Positions 22,569 through 29,528 of a DNA stretch of 42,270 bases are shown here, in pieces. The translations under genes and the position numbers were made by a program. Position 1 is the first letter of the stretch. The number at the start of each line of letters is the position of its first letter. Source of the stretch: Deltaproteobacteria bacterium. Lineage in GTDB: Bacteria; Desulfobacterota; Desulfobulbia; Desulfobulbales; JAGXFP01. Below the pieces are notes generated by a model. It saw nothing but the letters and a program-made list of their open reading frames with translations. It was not told where the DNA came from and did no database searches. Where the stretch lies: contig JAGVGT010000011.1 in the NCBI GenBank assembly GCA_020056965.1, positions 1 through 42,270 of the forward strand. The letters run 5' to 3'.

Positions 22569-22699
22569 AAAACGGCAGTTATATGTGAAATATTTCGTTT
22601 AGATCCCGAGCCCCCCCTCTCCTTCAGGGAGAAGGCAAGGGTGAGGGGATTTATCAGTTAGTCTCAAGCCACAAGGGTAGGCATGCTAACTGCCGTTTT
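22569..22699. repeat. Inverted-repeat element between the TonB operon and kup
   Basis: The gap 22448-22826 holds no gene. Within it, AAAACGGCAGTTA (22569-22581) recurs as its exact reverse complement at 22687-22699. The interior carries an imperfect palindrome of the CCCCTCTCC...GGTGAGGGG kind (about 22616-22650) that is widespread as an intergenic repeat in proteobacteria. It could be a small non-autonomous element. I see no clear target duplication. Confidence 0.5.
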
Positions 22700-22826
22700 C
22701 AGGGTTTATTCACGATCAGATGGCAGAGCATTGTCGTTCATCGCCCGGGCCAGGCTAGCCGTAACTCCCATGGCCATGGTTGGCCCACACCCAGGCGGAC
22801 TGGTCTAATGGCCGGAGCGGCGGGGT

Positions 22827-24701
22827 TTACATCTCCAACCGGCTGACGATGCCGTGCAAGCGGTCCGGCGGCAGCTTGTAGAAGTGGATGTAGCTGGGGG
22901 TGATCCGCTTGATCAGCGCGAAGAACTTCCAGAGCGGATTCTTGGTGGTGATCTCTTCCATCCCGTAGAAGATGGCCTTGGCGTCGATGCCGGCCTCCTT
23001 GAGCACCTTGCCGACGTCTACCAGCTCCATGTAGCCCACCATGATCTCGAACTGCCGCAACCCCTCGGCGTAGCACTCCCGGTAGGCCCAGGAGATCCCG
23101 AACGGTTGTTCGAGCCGGACCAGGGAGACCACGATGTTGTCGGTGTAGACAATGTTGTTGGTCAGGATGGTCTGGTAGATATAGGGCGAAACCTTCTGCA
23201 TGTCGCGGGCGAAGAACAGCGCGGTGCCCTGGATGCGGGCGATCCGCTTGCAGATCTTCCAGTACTTGTCGAGAAAGACGTCCAAATCCATGCTCTTCAT
23301 CATCAGGTACATCCGCTTCTGGCCGGCGGTGTAAACCAGGATGATCGCTAGGGGCACCGAGGCGAGGATCAGCGACCAGTAGCCGCCGTGGGGAATTTTG
23401 TACATGTTGGAGATCAGGAAGGCGAAATCGACCACCGTCACCAGAACGGCCGCCCCGGCCTTTAGGCGTTCGCGGCGGAGCAGGAAGATCCAGGTCATCA
23501 TGATGCCGGTGATGGTCATGGTGCCGGTTACCGCCAGGCCGTACGCCACGGCCAGGTTGGCTGATTCCCGGAAGATGAACATGATGAACAGCACCGAGGC
23601 CAGCAACGCCCAGTTGACCAGGCCGATATAGATTTGCGAGCGCAGATCGGAGGAGGTGTACTCAACCTTGAAGAGCGGCATGATCCGGGTAGACATGCAT
23701 TGATAGATGATCGAGAACATCCCGCTGATCATAGCCTGGGAGGCGATGATGGTGGCGGCGATACTCAGCAGCAGAAAGGGGATATAGAGCAGGACTGACT
23801 CATTGAAGATCATCTCGAAGAGGACGTTCTTGGCGTCCGGGTGCAGGGAGAGGTAGGCCCCCTGGCCCATGTAGCTGGTGACCAGGGCGGGAAAAACAAA
23901 GAGCCAGCCCCGAAAGATGGGGGCGCGGCCCAGATGGCCCATGTCGGCGTAAAGGGCCTCGCCGCCGGTGGCGCAGAGGATCACCTCGGAGAGGATAAAG
24001 AAGCCGGCCAAGCCGTTGTGGAGCAGGAAGCTGGCCGCATAGTGCGGGGAGAAGGCCTGCAGCACCACCGGGGCATCGATCACCGACAGCAGCCCGGAGA
24101 TGAACAGGGCGGAGAACCACAGCACCATCACTGGTCCGAAGATCTTGGAGACCTTCTCAGTGCCGTAGGACTGGACAGCGAAGAGGCCGATGGCGATGAC
24201 CATGGCGATGGCGATCAGGGTATTCTGGGGGGTGCCCTCCAGGCCGGGGATGAGCAGGATACCTTCCACGGCACTAAGAATAGAGATGGCCGGGGTGATG
24301 ACCCCGTCACCGGCGAACAGGGAAATGCCGATATAAGAAAGTATGGTGACGACCTGGGCCTTGCGGGTCTGACCGAGCATGGGGGCGAGAAGTTCGCGCA
24401 GCACGATGGTGCCGCCCTCGCCCTTCTTGCCCAGACTCATGGCCAGCCAGGCGTATTCGACCATGACCAGCAGCATCAGGGTCCAGAAAATCAGCGAAAG
24501 GACGCCGATGACATTTTCCGGGGTCTTGGCGGTCAGGAAGAAGATGACGGTGAGTGTGTAGATGGGGCTGGTGCCGATGTCGCCGAACACCAGGCCGAGG
24601 GCCTTAACGGTGCTACCCGCCCGGGACCTTAGGCCCCCATTTAGCTGCTGCATGTCAGTACACCGAGAAGACCGGAATAAGCCGAGGTCGACGGCCGTCA
24701 T
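22827..24701 (-). CDS. kup: Kup-family potassium uptake transporter
   Basis: 624 residues, K+/H+ symporter family. About 12 TM helices (about 28-460) begin with the family signature ALGLVFGDIGTSPIYT, followed by GEGGTIVLREL, SYIGISLFAGDGVITPAISI and GGEALYADMGHLG. A cytosolic C-terminal domain of about 160 residues follows. ATG 24701 gives the longest form; a second ATG near 24653 (starting MQQLNGG) is also possible, and neither has a good ribosome site. The leader holds a ydaO-type c-di-AMP riboswitch and its own promoter, so expression is probably turned down when c-di-AMP is high. This fits the known link between c-di-AMP and K+ uptake. Confidence 0.92.
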   Translation of the reverse strand: MTAVDLGLFRSSRCTDMQQLNGGLRSRAGSTVKALGLVFGDIGTSPIYTLTVIFFLTAKTPENVIGVLSLIFWTLMLLVMVEYAWLAMSLGKKGEGGTIVLRELLAPMLGQTRKAQVVTILSYIGISLFAGDGVITPAISILSAVEGILLIPGLEGTPQNTLIAIAMVIAIGLFAVQSYGTEKVSKIFGPVMVLWFSALFISGLLSVIDAPVVLQAFSPHYAASFLLHNGLAGFFILSEVILCATGGEALYADMGHLGRAPIFRGWLFVFPALVTSYMGQGAYLSLHPDAKNVLFEMIFNESVLLYIPFLLLSIAATIIASQAMISGMFSIIYQCMSTRIMPLFKVEYTSSDLRSQIYIGLVNWALLASVLFIMFIFRESANLAVAYGLAVTGTMTITGIMMTWIFLLRRERLKAGAAVLVTVVDFAFLISNMYKIPHGGYWSLILASVPLAIILVYTAGQKRMYLMMKSMDLDVFLDKYWKICKRIARIQGTALFFARDMQKVSPYIYQTILTNNIVYTDNIVVSLVRLEQPFGISWAYRECYAEGLRQFEIMVGYMELVDVGKVLKEAGIDAKAIFYGMEEITTKNPLWKFFALIKRITPSYIHFYKLPPDRLHGIVSRLEM

Positions 24702-24785
24702 GAGTGCGCGGCCGCGCGGAGGTTCGTCTTACTGCTTTAAGTCGTTCTCTGATAAGGTCCGCCGAGACGGGCGGTCGCGAGTTTT

Positions 24786-24915
24786 ATTACCCTTCCAATT
24801 GCCTACGAGGTTAGCTGACGGGCTCGGGCCAGGAAGTGCCCTATCCACAAAGGAATTCGCCCCGAACTCCGGGTCCCCCGTACCGCCTCCCCCCGGAAGC
24901 GATCTCGGCTGCAAC
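24786..24915 (-). ncRNA. ydaO/yuaA-type c-di-AMP riboswitch in the kup leader
   Basis: Reading the minus strand, the conserved blocks of the ydaO class appear in order: ATCGCTTCC near 24903, CGGGGGACCC (complement of 24871-24880), GGGGCGAATTCC, TAGGGC, GCCCGAGCCCG, then CCGTCAGCTAACCTCGTAGG (complement of 24802-24821). These match the B. subtilis ydaO aptamer block for block, from memory. It begins about 10 bases after the -10 box and lies upstream of kup. No U-tract terminator follows, and a GC-rich palindrome (GCGCGGCCGCGC) sits just before ATG 24701, so control may act on translation. Limits are approximate. Confidence 0.9.
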
Positions 24916-24925
24916 AAAGCACGGC

Positions 24926-24954
24926 AATTTAGACCCGAAGGGGGTTCTTGTCAA
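24926..24954 (-). promoter_or_regulatory. Sigma-70-type promoter for the riboswitch-kup transcript
   Basis: On the minus strand TTGACA (24954-24949) and TAAATT (24931-24926) are separated by exactly 17 bases. The -35 box starts 8 bases after the stop of the upstream 7-TM gene, and the riboswitch begins just downstream of the expected transcription start. Confidence 0.8.
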
Positions 24955-24961
24955 GAAATTG

Positions 24962-25903
24962 TCAAGGCGGGGTGGCGGGGGCTTGCGGTTCAAGGTTTCC
25001 GCCGGTCTTTTGGCAGATCGCGGCGAATTCCTCGGGATAATGCTGTTCCAGGCATTCGGGGCAGATGCCGTGGCTGATGTCGGCGCCCGAATGCTTGTGG
25101 ATGTATATATCGACCTTTTCCCAATAGCCCCGATCGTCGCGGATTTTTTTACAGAAAGAGCAGAACGGCAGAATCCCCCGCAACCTCTTGATTTCCGACA
25201 TGGCCTTAATCAATTTCGCGATGTTTTGGTCCAGGGCCAGATTGGCGCCATGCAGGTGAGCTTCGGTGCGCTGGCCGGTAATTATTATAAAAACAGCGGC
25301 GCTGGCAACTTCGAAGATGGTCATGAACAGAAAGTAGAGGGTGTTGTAATTGTTGGTAATCCAAATATTGGCGCCGGAATTGCCGAGCCAGGAGAGGGCC
25401 CTGAACATGATGGCAAAGACAAACAAAATATATAACCCGCCGGAGGTGTAGTAGGTGAGGTGGTAGGCTGAGGGAGCGTAGCGGATCAGGTGCCAGGCCA
25501 CCGCCAGGGAAAGTGCGGAAAACGTCAGACCGACTATAAAAACCCGCAGTCCTATATGGTCAAAGGCAAAATAAAATAGGGCGCAGGCACCAGCCACCAG
25601 GAACGGCAGGACGTAATAGGCCTTGCCCAGCGCCCGGTCCTTGATGAATCGGCGCACGCCGTCCAGTTTGCACACCGCGGCGCCGCTGAAAAACAAGTTG
25701 CTACCCAGGACACTGAGCCCCAGCGAAATCTCGGTTCGCAAGACCAGCAGAAAATAACCGGCGGCGCTCAACAGTGTGCCGACCACCCAGAATTCGAAGC
25801 CGTGGTAGGTCTTCCGGTCCGCCCAATAAAAAACCAGGACCAGGCAGAGCATGGCGGAGATGGCGGTAAGCGAGATGATCAGGGTTTTTACATCAAGAAG
25901 CAT
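24962..25903 (-). CDS. Seven-TM membrane protein with C-terminal Cys/His (putative zinc) motif
   Basis: 313 residues. Seven hydrophobic helices fill about residues 5-215 in the manner of 7TM sensory modules, followed by a short coiled coil (about 218-243, LALDQNIAKLIKAMSEIKRL). The tail carries FCSFCKKIRDDRGYW, then HKHSGADISHG and CPEC: Cys248, Cys251, His269, His271, His278, Cys281, Cys284. This CxxC...HSxAxxSHGxCPxC block often ends PAS, GGDEF and kinase proteins of anaerobes; a metal site is likely but its role is unknown to me. Here no catalytic domain lies between membrane part and tail, so the protein is either a stripped-down receptor or needs a partner. kup follows with its own promoter. 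Function not assigned. Confidence 0.75.
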   Translation of the reverse strand: MLLDVKTLIISLTAISAMLCLVLVFYWADRKTYHGFEFWVVGTLLSAAGYFLLVLRTEISLGLSVLGSNLFFSGAAVCKLDGVRRFIKDRALGKAYYVLPFLVAGACALFYFAFDHIGLRVFIVGLTFSALSLAVAWHLIRYAPSAYHLTYYTSGGLYILFVFAIMFRALSWLGNSGANIWITNNYNTLYFLFMTIFEVASAAVFIIITGQRTEAHLHGANLALDQNIAKLIKAMSEIKRLRGILPFCSFCKKIRDDRGYWEKVDIYIHKHSGADISHGICPECLEQHYPEEFAAICQKTGGNLEPQAPATPP

Positions 25904-26004
25904 AACGCCCGCACCGATTCGGAATTTAGTGACCTGGTTGACTACTTGCTAAAGACTATCAGTTTGTGACCGGTGGCCGTCAATTAATAATGTTTACTGC
26001 CTGG

Positions 26005-26083
26005 CCGGTATCTCCCGTGAATAGTGGGAAAACCGGGAATGGGCTGGCCGAAACAGCCAAGGGTTAAGGCCATTTTTTTATTT
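26005..26083 (+). other. Possible structured RNA with terminator in the 25904-26251 gap
   Basis: The gap between the 7-TM gene and the VOC gene has no ORF worth calling. On the + strand a hairpin pairs CCGGT (26005) with ACCGG (26036), with an inner CCC/GGG. Next, GGCTG (26042-26046) can pair with CAGCC (26054-26058), or TGGCC (26045-26049) with GGCCA (26068-26072), the latter directly before seven T residues. The two pairings exclude each other. Stems are short, so this is only a candidate attenuator or small RNA. Confidence 0.25.
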
Positions 26084-26251
26084 GTCGCCCGCAAGGCGGC
26101 GGCGATGGTCGGGCGGGATGCTGATTCGCAGTCGGGCTTGGCGATGGTTATCTTTTTGACATGAAAGCCGCCACTGCTCGGCTGGGATTACTGAACTGGT
26201 CGAAAGGTTGTACGGCAACGGCGGTAACAACAAGCAAACATGGAGGTCGCC

Positions 26252-26617
26252 ATGAATCCGGTTAACTGGTTTGAGATTCCTGTTACGGAAATCGCTCGGG
26301 CCAAGAACTTCTACGAGCAGGTTCTGGGTATTCCTTTGGAATTGCATGATTTCGAGAACATGCGGATGGCCTTCTTCCCCATGACCATGGATGCATACGG
26401 CGCCGCCGGCGCACTGGTCACGGCCGAGGGTTATGTCCCGTCCGGGACCGGGGTGATCATCTACTTCAGCGTCGAGGACATTGAGGCGATTCTGGCCAAG
26501 GCGGCCGACCACGGCGGCAAGATCCTGATCCCCAAGATGGGCATCGGCGAATACGGCTTCATCGGCCACTTCATCGACACCGAGGGCAATCGGCTCGGGC
26601 TGCATTCCATGAAGTGA
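26252..26617 (+). CDS. VOC (glyoxalase/bleomycin-resistance fold) family protein
   Basis: The 121-residue single-domain VOC protein has two beta-alpha-beta-beta-beta units. The N-terminal WFEIPVTEIARAKNFYEQVLG is the classic VOC opening, and FIDTEGNRLGLHS is the classic close. Members bind a divalent metal and catalyse varied reactions or bind small molecules; the substrate cannot be told here. The ATG at 26252 is chosen over the in-frame ATG at 26240 because a GGAGGT (26242-26247) lies directly in front of it. It stands alone between two intergenic regions. Confidence 0.87.
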   Translation: MNPVNWFEIPVTEIARAKNFYEQVLGIPLELHDFENMRMAFFPMTMDAYGAAGALVTAEGYVPSGTGVIIYFSVEDIEAILAKAADHGGKILIPKMGIGEYGFIGHFIDTEGNRLGLHSMK

Positions 26618-26726
26618 CGGGACCGGCGGTTACTAATCCTGGGTGGGCGGAGGGTTCAGTTCAGGGCAACGCCAAGTTTAACGGCTTGGCCGCTGGAACG
26701 TTTGGTTGGAAACAATCTTATGATTT

Positions 26727-26924
26727 CCTGATTAGCGCTAATCTTCCGCAGTAAAGTTTCTAATGCTATGTGCCTCATTTGGGAAGGGTCTCCTTGGCAT
26801 ATAGCAGCACGAAATCATCGTCATTCCGGCATGTTGTTAGCCGGAATCCAGCCTGTCATCTTCACTGGACCCCGGCTAAAAACATGCCGGGGTGACGGCT
26901 TGCGGAAGATTGACGCTAATCAGG
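26727..26924. mobile_element. MITE-like element, copy 1, with 8-bp target duplication
   Basis: The 198-bp element is bounded by 25-bp terminal inverted repeats: left 26727-26751 beginning CCTGATTAGCGCTAATCTTC, right about 26899-26924 ending GACGCTAATCAGG. Directly outside both ends is the identical 8-mer TATGATTT (26719-26726 and 26925-26932). The interior carries the GTCATTCCGGC...GCCGGAATCCAG palindrome. It has no ORF, so it must be moved in trans. The rest of the 26618-27006 gap shows nothing else. Related copies lie at 38407 and 40044. Confidence 0.85.
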
Positions 26925-27006
26925 TATGATTTTATGGGCGTCCCCTTCTTACCCAATAAAAATCGCAGATGAAACTCGTCATTGGTTTACTACCACTAGA
27001 AAAAAA

Positions 27007-27309
27007 TTACGTTCCGCCGAGGTGGGTTTCAATGTCCATGCGGCCATGCAGAATACGGACAATCTCGATGGAATCTCCACTCGGCTGGCGATAAAAGATG
27101 AGATGGCGACCGGCGATCATTTTCCGGTAGCCGGCCCGGATCTCGCTACAATCGCCGCCCTGGCCGGGGTTGGCGGCCAAGCGCCGGAAGCAGCCGTCCA
27201 GCATGCGCAGGTACAAGTCGCGCTGTTGCCGCCCCCACTGCTCTTGGGTGTGGCGAGCAATCTCCTTCAAGTCATCTTTGGCCTTTCCGGTAAGGGTAAA
27301 ACCGGGCAT
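27007..27309 (-). CDS. parE: ParE/RelE-superfamily toxin
   Basis: 100 residues. The opening FTLTGKAKDDLKEIARHT and the middle block IRAGYRKMIAGRHLIFYR followed by EIVRILHGRMD are typical of ParE/RelE plasmid-stabilisation toxins, which poison gyrase (ParE) or cleave mRNA on ribosomes (RelE). The ATG overlaps the antitoxin stop by one base (TGATG), so the two are translationally coupled. ParE is preferred over RelE because of the ParD-type partner. It lies next to a MITE and an AT-rich HEPN-like gene, a usual accessory setting. Confidence 0.88.
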   Translation of the reverse strand: MPGFTLTGKAKDDLKEIARHTQEQWGRQQRDLYLRMLDGCFRRLAANPGQGGDCSEIRAGYRKMIAGRHLIFYRQPSGDSIEIVRILHGRMDIETHLGGT

Positions 27310-27551
27310 CAGTGGGCGCCTTCTCTGTCAAGCTCGGCCAGCAAGCCCTCCAGGGAATAATCGGCGGTACCGCTTTCCTCACCTTCCACCAACGCCCGGC
27401 GCAACAGGGAAAGCTTAGCCTCCCGCTCTTCCAGCAGCCGCAACCCGGCCCGAATAGCCTCGCTGGCCGAACCGAAATGTCCTTGGGCAACCTGTTGGGA
27501 AATGAATTTTTCGTAGTGGGCACCAATAGTGACGCTGGTGTTTTTGGGCAT
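27309..27551 (-). CDS. parD: ParD-family antitoxin
   Basis: 80 residues. The opening NTSVTIGAHYEKFISQQVAQG and the SASEAIRAGLRLLEERE block form the ribbon-helix-helix DNA-binding part of ParD antitoxins (about 1-45). The C-terminal acidic tail (about 50-80) would wrap the toxin. AGGAGG lies 7 bases before the ATG at 27551, which favours this start over the ATG five bases upstream in another frame. ParD usually represses its own promoter. The AT-rich stretch 27560-27615 upstream should be that promoter, but I cannot place its boxes with confidence. Confidence 0.88.
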   Translation of the reverse strand: MPKNTSVTIGAHYEKFISQQVAQGHFGSASEAIRAGLRLLEEREAKLSLLRRALVEGEESGTADYSLEGLLAELDREGAH

Positions 27552-27849
27552 GGCATAACCTCCTATTATGACAAGACAACCTCATTGCTATAATATTTAT
27601 TGGTACCAGTCAAGCGCAAAACTATTTCATAAGTCGCCAGAGCCGCAGCCAGGGAATTATGTAAGATATCCCCCGATGTCATAGTATAGCGGCTTAGATG
27701 CTGGAACGTCCGGTTGGATAGAACTCGCGGCGTACCGCCATTTATCGCCAAAAGCCAAGAGCGGACTTGACCCATCGCATTCTGTCTTTTTCGCATTTTT
27801 GGCAAATTGGCATGTATTAGATGTTTCTCTTTTGGTGTCCCAACGGCTT

Positions 27850-27917
27850 TCATAACCTGACCGGGCCATTGAATAAGCCACGTAGCGCCGCCAGATTTAC
27901 CCCGGTCAGGTTAATGA
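27850..27917. repeat. Long inverted repeat at the 3' side of the AT-rich gene; gap 27552-27933
   Basis: TCATAACCTGACCGGG (27850-27865) is answered by CCCCGGTCAGGTTAATGA (27900-27917), a 16-18-base inverted repeat with one extra T and a 34-base spacer. It lies 17 bases beyond the stop of the minus-strand HEPN-like gene. It lacks a T-run, and the ends do not fit integron attC core sites. The rest of 27552-27849 has no ORF I believe in; the 95-residue frame at 27566-27853 shows no family features. Confidence 0.55.
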
Positions 27918-27933
27918 TTTTGTTATGAAATTT

Positions 27934-29169
27934 TTATGATGCAGTTGCAAAAATGATTTTTTCCGCCATGTACTGGACTAGAGGTAAAAACTTTACAACG
28001 ATTTCTTCTGACTCAGAGAAAGGTAGGTAACATTCATCTCGTGAGTATCTATCGCTTGAATGAACTAGTGCATTCCTTATATGCTTTAACAGTGAAGCTG
28101 TATTAGCTAACGCATGCCCTTTATCAAGCTTAATTGATAGCTGCTCACCAAATATTTGCTGCTTCGCTCCAGAATATATCTTTTCTCCAATATCCTTTTC
28201 TTTGTTCAATACAAATTCAATAAATTCTTCTTCTGGAACGTATTTTAACAATACGTCTTTAAGCATTTGCTTTTCGTCAGCAGTGCTATCGTACTTTTTG
28301 ATAGTTGAAATCAAACCTGAGACATTATCGTAGCTAGGATTAAATGCAGGATCATTAAGACGAGTGCGTACTGCTCCGAAAAGTGTTTCGTCTGCTACCC
28401 GAAGAAAATGATATTCAAGGATGTGATAATATGAAAGGAATACTTGACTAGGAAACCTACTGCTTTTAGCTACTTTATAGTAACTTACTAAACTAGAGTC
28501 ATACGAAGCGACTGGAATATCGAGCGACATTCCATCTTCTTCAATAGTTGGAAAAAAGAAACCTCGCGATTTTATGTCTTGACTGATTTCCCAACACTCA
28601 GCTTTCCGATATGAAAGACTAAAAAGACATGCCCGTACACGTTCAATAGCAATTGTTTCAAGCGAGACATCTCTAGGTTTACGTTTTAAAATATATCTTG
28701 CAGTGTGAAAAGAAAGCATTAACTCGTCCGGTGTAAAAGATACGCGCCGTGGAGTGGTTCGGCCTTTCGATCTTATCTCACACCTTCGCATAATTTTCTT
28801 TTTTATTCTTTTGAAAGTTACTTCGTAACGTTTTGATTGGAAATATGACAACAAGAACTCGTTAGTGGCTGAACCAACAAGAACTTGATTACCTACTTTG
28901 TCTGTGAATTGGTGATCGTTTTTATACAAATATCCAGAGTCTAGGCGAGTCAGTTGATATTCCACTGAACGATTGGCCACAAGTATACGTCGTTCTGAAT
29001 CATATTTATACTGCCTGGAACGGTAGAACCCTCGAACAGTTGCAAGCCAATCCTTATCGAACACGATTGTAGCTTTCTGCTCATCAATATCTATGTCTAT
29101 TCGATCAGCATGAACAGTTGCATCGCATCCGAGTTCGATAAGGCGATCAGCAATATTTTTAAGACTCAT
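27934..29169 (-). CDS. Unrecognised AT-rich gene with C-terminal HEPN-like RxxxxH motif
   Basis: 411 residues. The gene is plainly more AT-rich than its neighbours, with many A/T-ending codons, so it was probably acquired. The C-terminal third (about 230-411) is helical and contains SLLKHIRNALVHSSDRY, in which Arg365 and His370 form an Rx4H motif as in HEPN RNase domains. HEPN proteins are often toxins or defence effectors, which fits the ParDE pair next door, but also include non-catalytic folds. The N-terminal half (about 1-225) is not recognised; it has a basic patch KRIKKKIMRR near 122-131. There is no signal peptide or TM helix. The start ATG follows AGGGATAATT. It appears to be a single-gene unit; no cognate antitoxin is seen. 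Confidence 0.55.
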   Translation of the reverse strand: MSLKNIADRLIELGCDATVHADRIDIDIDEQKATIVFDKDWLATVRGFYRSRQYKYDSERRILVANRSVEYQLTRLDSGYLYKNDHQFTDKVGNQVLVGSATNEFLLSYFQSKRYEVTFKRIKKKIMRRCEIRSKGRTTPRRVSFTPDELMLSFHTARYILKRKPRDVSLETIAIERVRACLFSLSYRKAECWEISQDIKSRGFFFPTIEEDGMSLDIPVASYDSSLVSYYKVAKSSRFPSQVFLSYYHILEYHFLRVADETLFGAVRTRLNDPAFNPSYDNVSGLISTIKKYDSTADEKQMLKDVLLKYVPEEEFIEFVLNKEKDIGEKIYSGAKQQIFGEQLSIKLDKGHALANTASLLKHIRNALVHSSDRYSRDECYLPFSESEEIVVKFLPLVQYMAEKIIFATAS

Positions 29170-29262
29170 AATTATCCCTATTCAAATTCATAATATCGTT
29201 ATTAGATAGCTTGCGACTTTTCTTTTACTTCCGCTTTTCACTAACCATCTAACTACTCAAAA

Positions 29263-29375
29263 GTGGTCAAAAACTGACCACCTATTTCCTTAATTATCAG
29301 CTTTTACCCCCCGTGCGGGGGTGTTAGATAGAAAACTATATAATTCCGGCTAAAATTAGTCGGGGTGTTATATAG
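29263..29375. promoter_or_regulatory. Palindromes and short direct repeats upstream of the AT-rich gene
   Basis: The 272-base gap 29170-29441 holds a perfect palindrome GTGGTCA-N5-TGACCAC (29263-29281), which on the minus strand overlaps a TTGACC that could serve as a -35 box. It also has a CCCCC/GGGGG hairpin (29307-29321), a 14-base direct repeat GGGGTGTTAGATAG (29318-29331) and GGGGTGTTATATAG (29362-29375) 44 bases apart, and an inverted CCGGCTAA/TTAGTCGG (29346-29363). These are likely regulator sites or element-end structure. Confidence 0.4.
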
Positions 29376-29441
29376 CTAACTGATTGTGGGTGGGGCTGCA
29401 AGGTGAAATCTTGACAGGCAAGGCATTGCTGTGGACCGAGA

Positions 29442-29528
29442 TCAGATCAGCCAGTTTTCCACAGGCAAGTCACGAACGCGGGAAAATTCGATGGTGTTGG
29501 CGGTAACCAGAGCCAGGTCGGTTTGGCC
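29442..29528 (-). pseudogene. 3' remnant of a vapC (PIN-domain) toxin gene
   Basis: On the minus strand, directly after the stop of the CHASE2/HD-GYP gene, a frame reads ALVTANTIEFSRVRDLPVEN followed by WLI and a TGA at 29442. This is the standard C-terminus of VapC toxins (pattern LVTxNTxEFxRVxxLxxENW). Only about 28 codons are left and there is no start or catalytic N-terminal part, so it is a scar of a lost toxin-antitoxin pair. The deletion junction lies at or inside the 3' end of the HD-GYP gene. Confidence 0.72.

Noticed and set aside
27566..27853. 95-codon minus-strand ORF between parD and the AT-rich gene
   Set aside because: No recognisable domain, overlaps the parD promoter region, and competing frames of similar length exist on both strands.
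27850..27917. Inverted repeat as an integron attC site
   Set aside because: The ends do not fit the RYYYAAC/GTTRRRY core sites.
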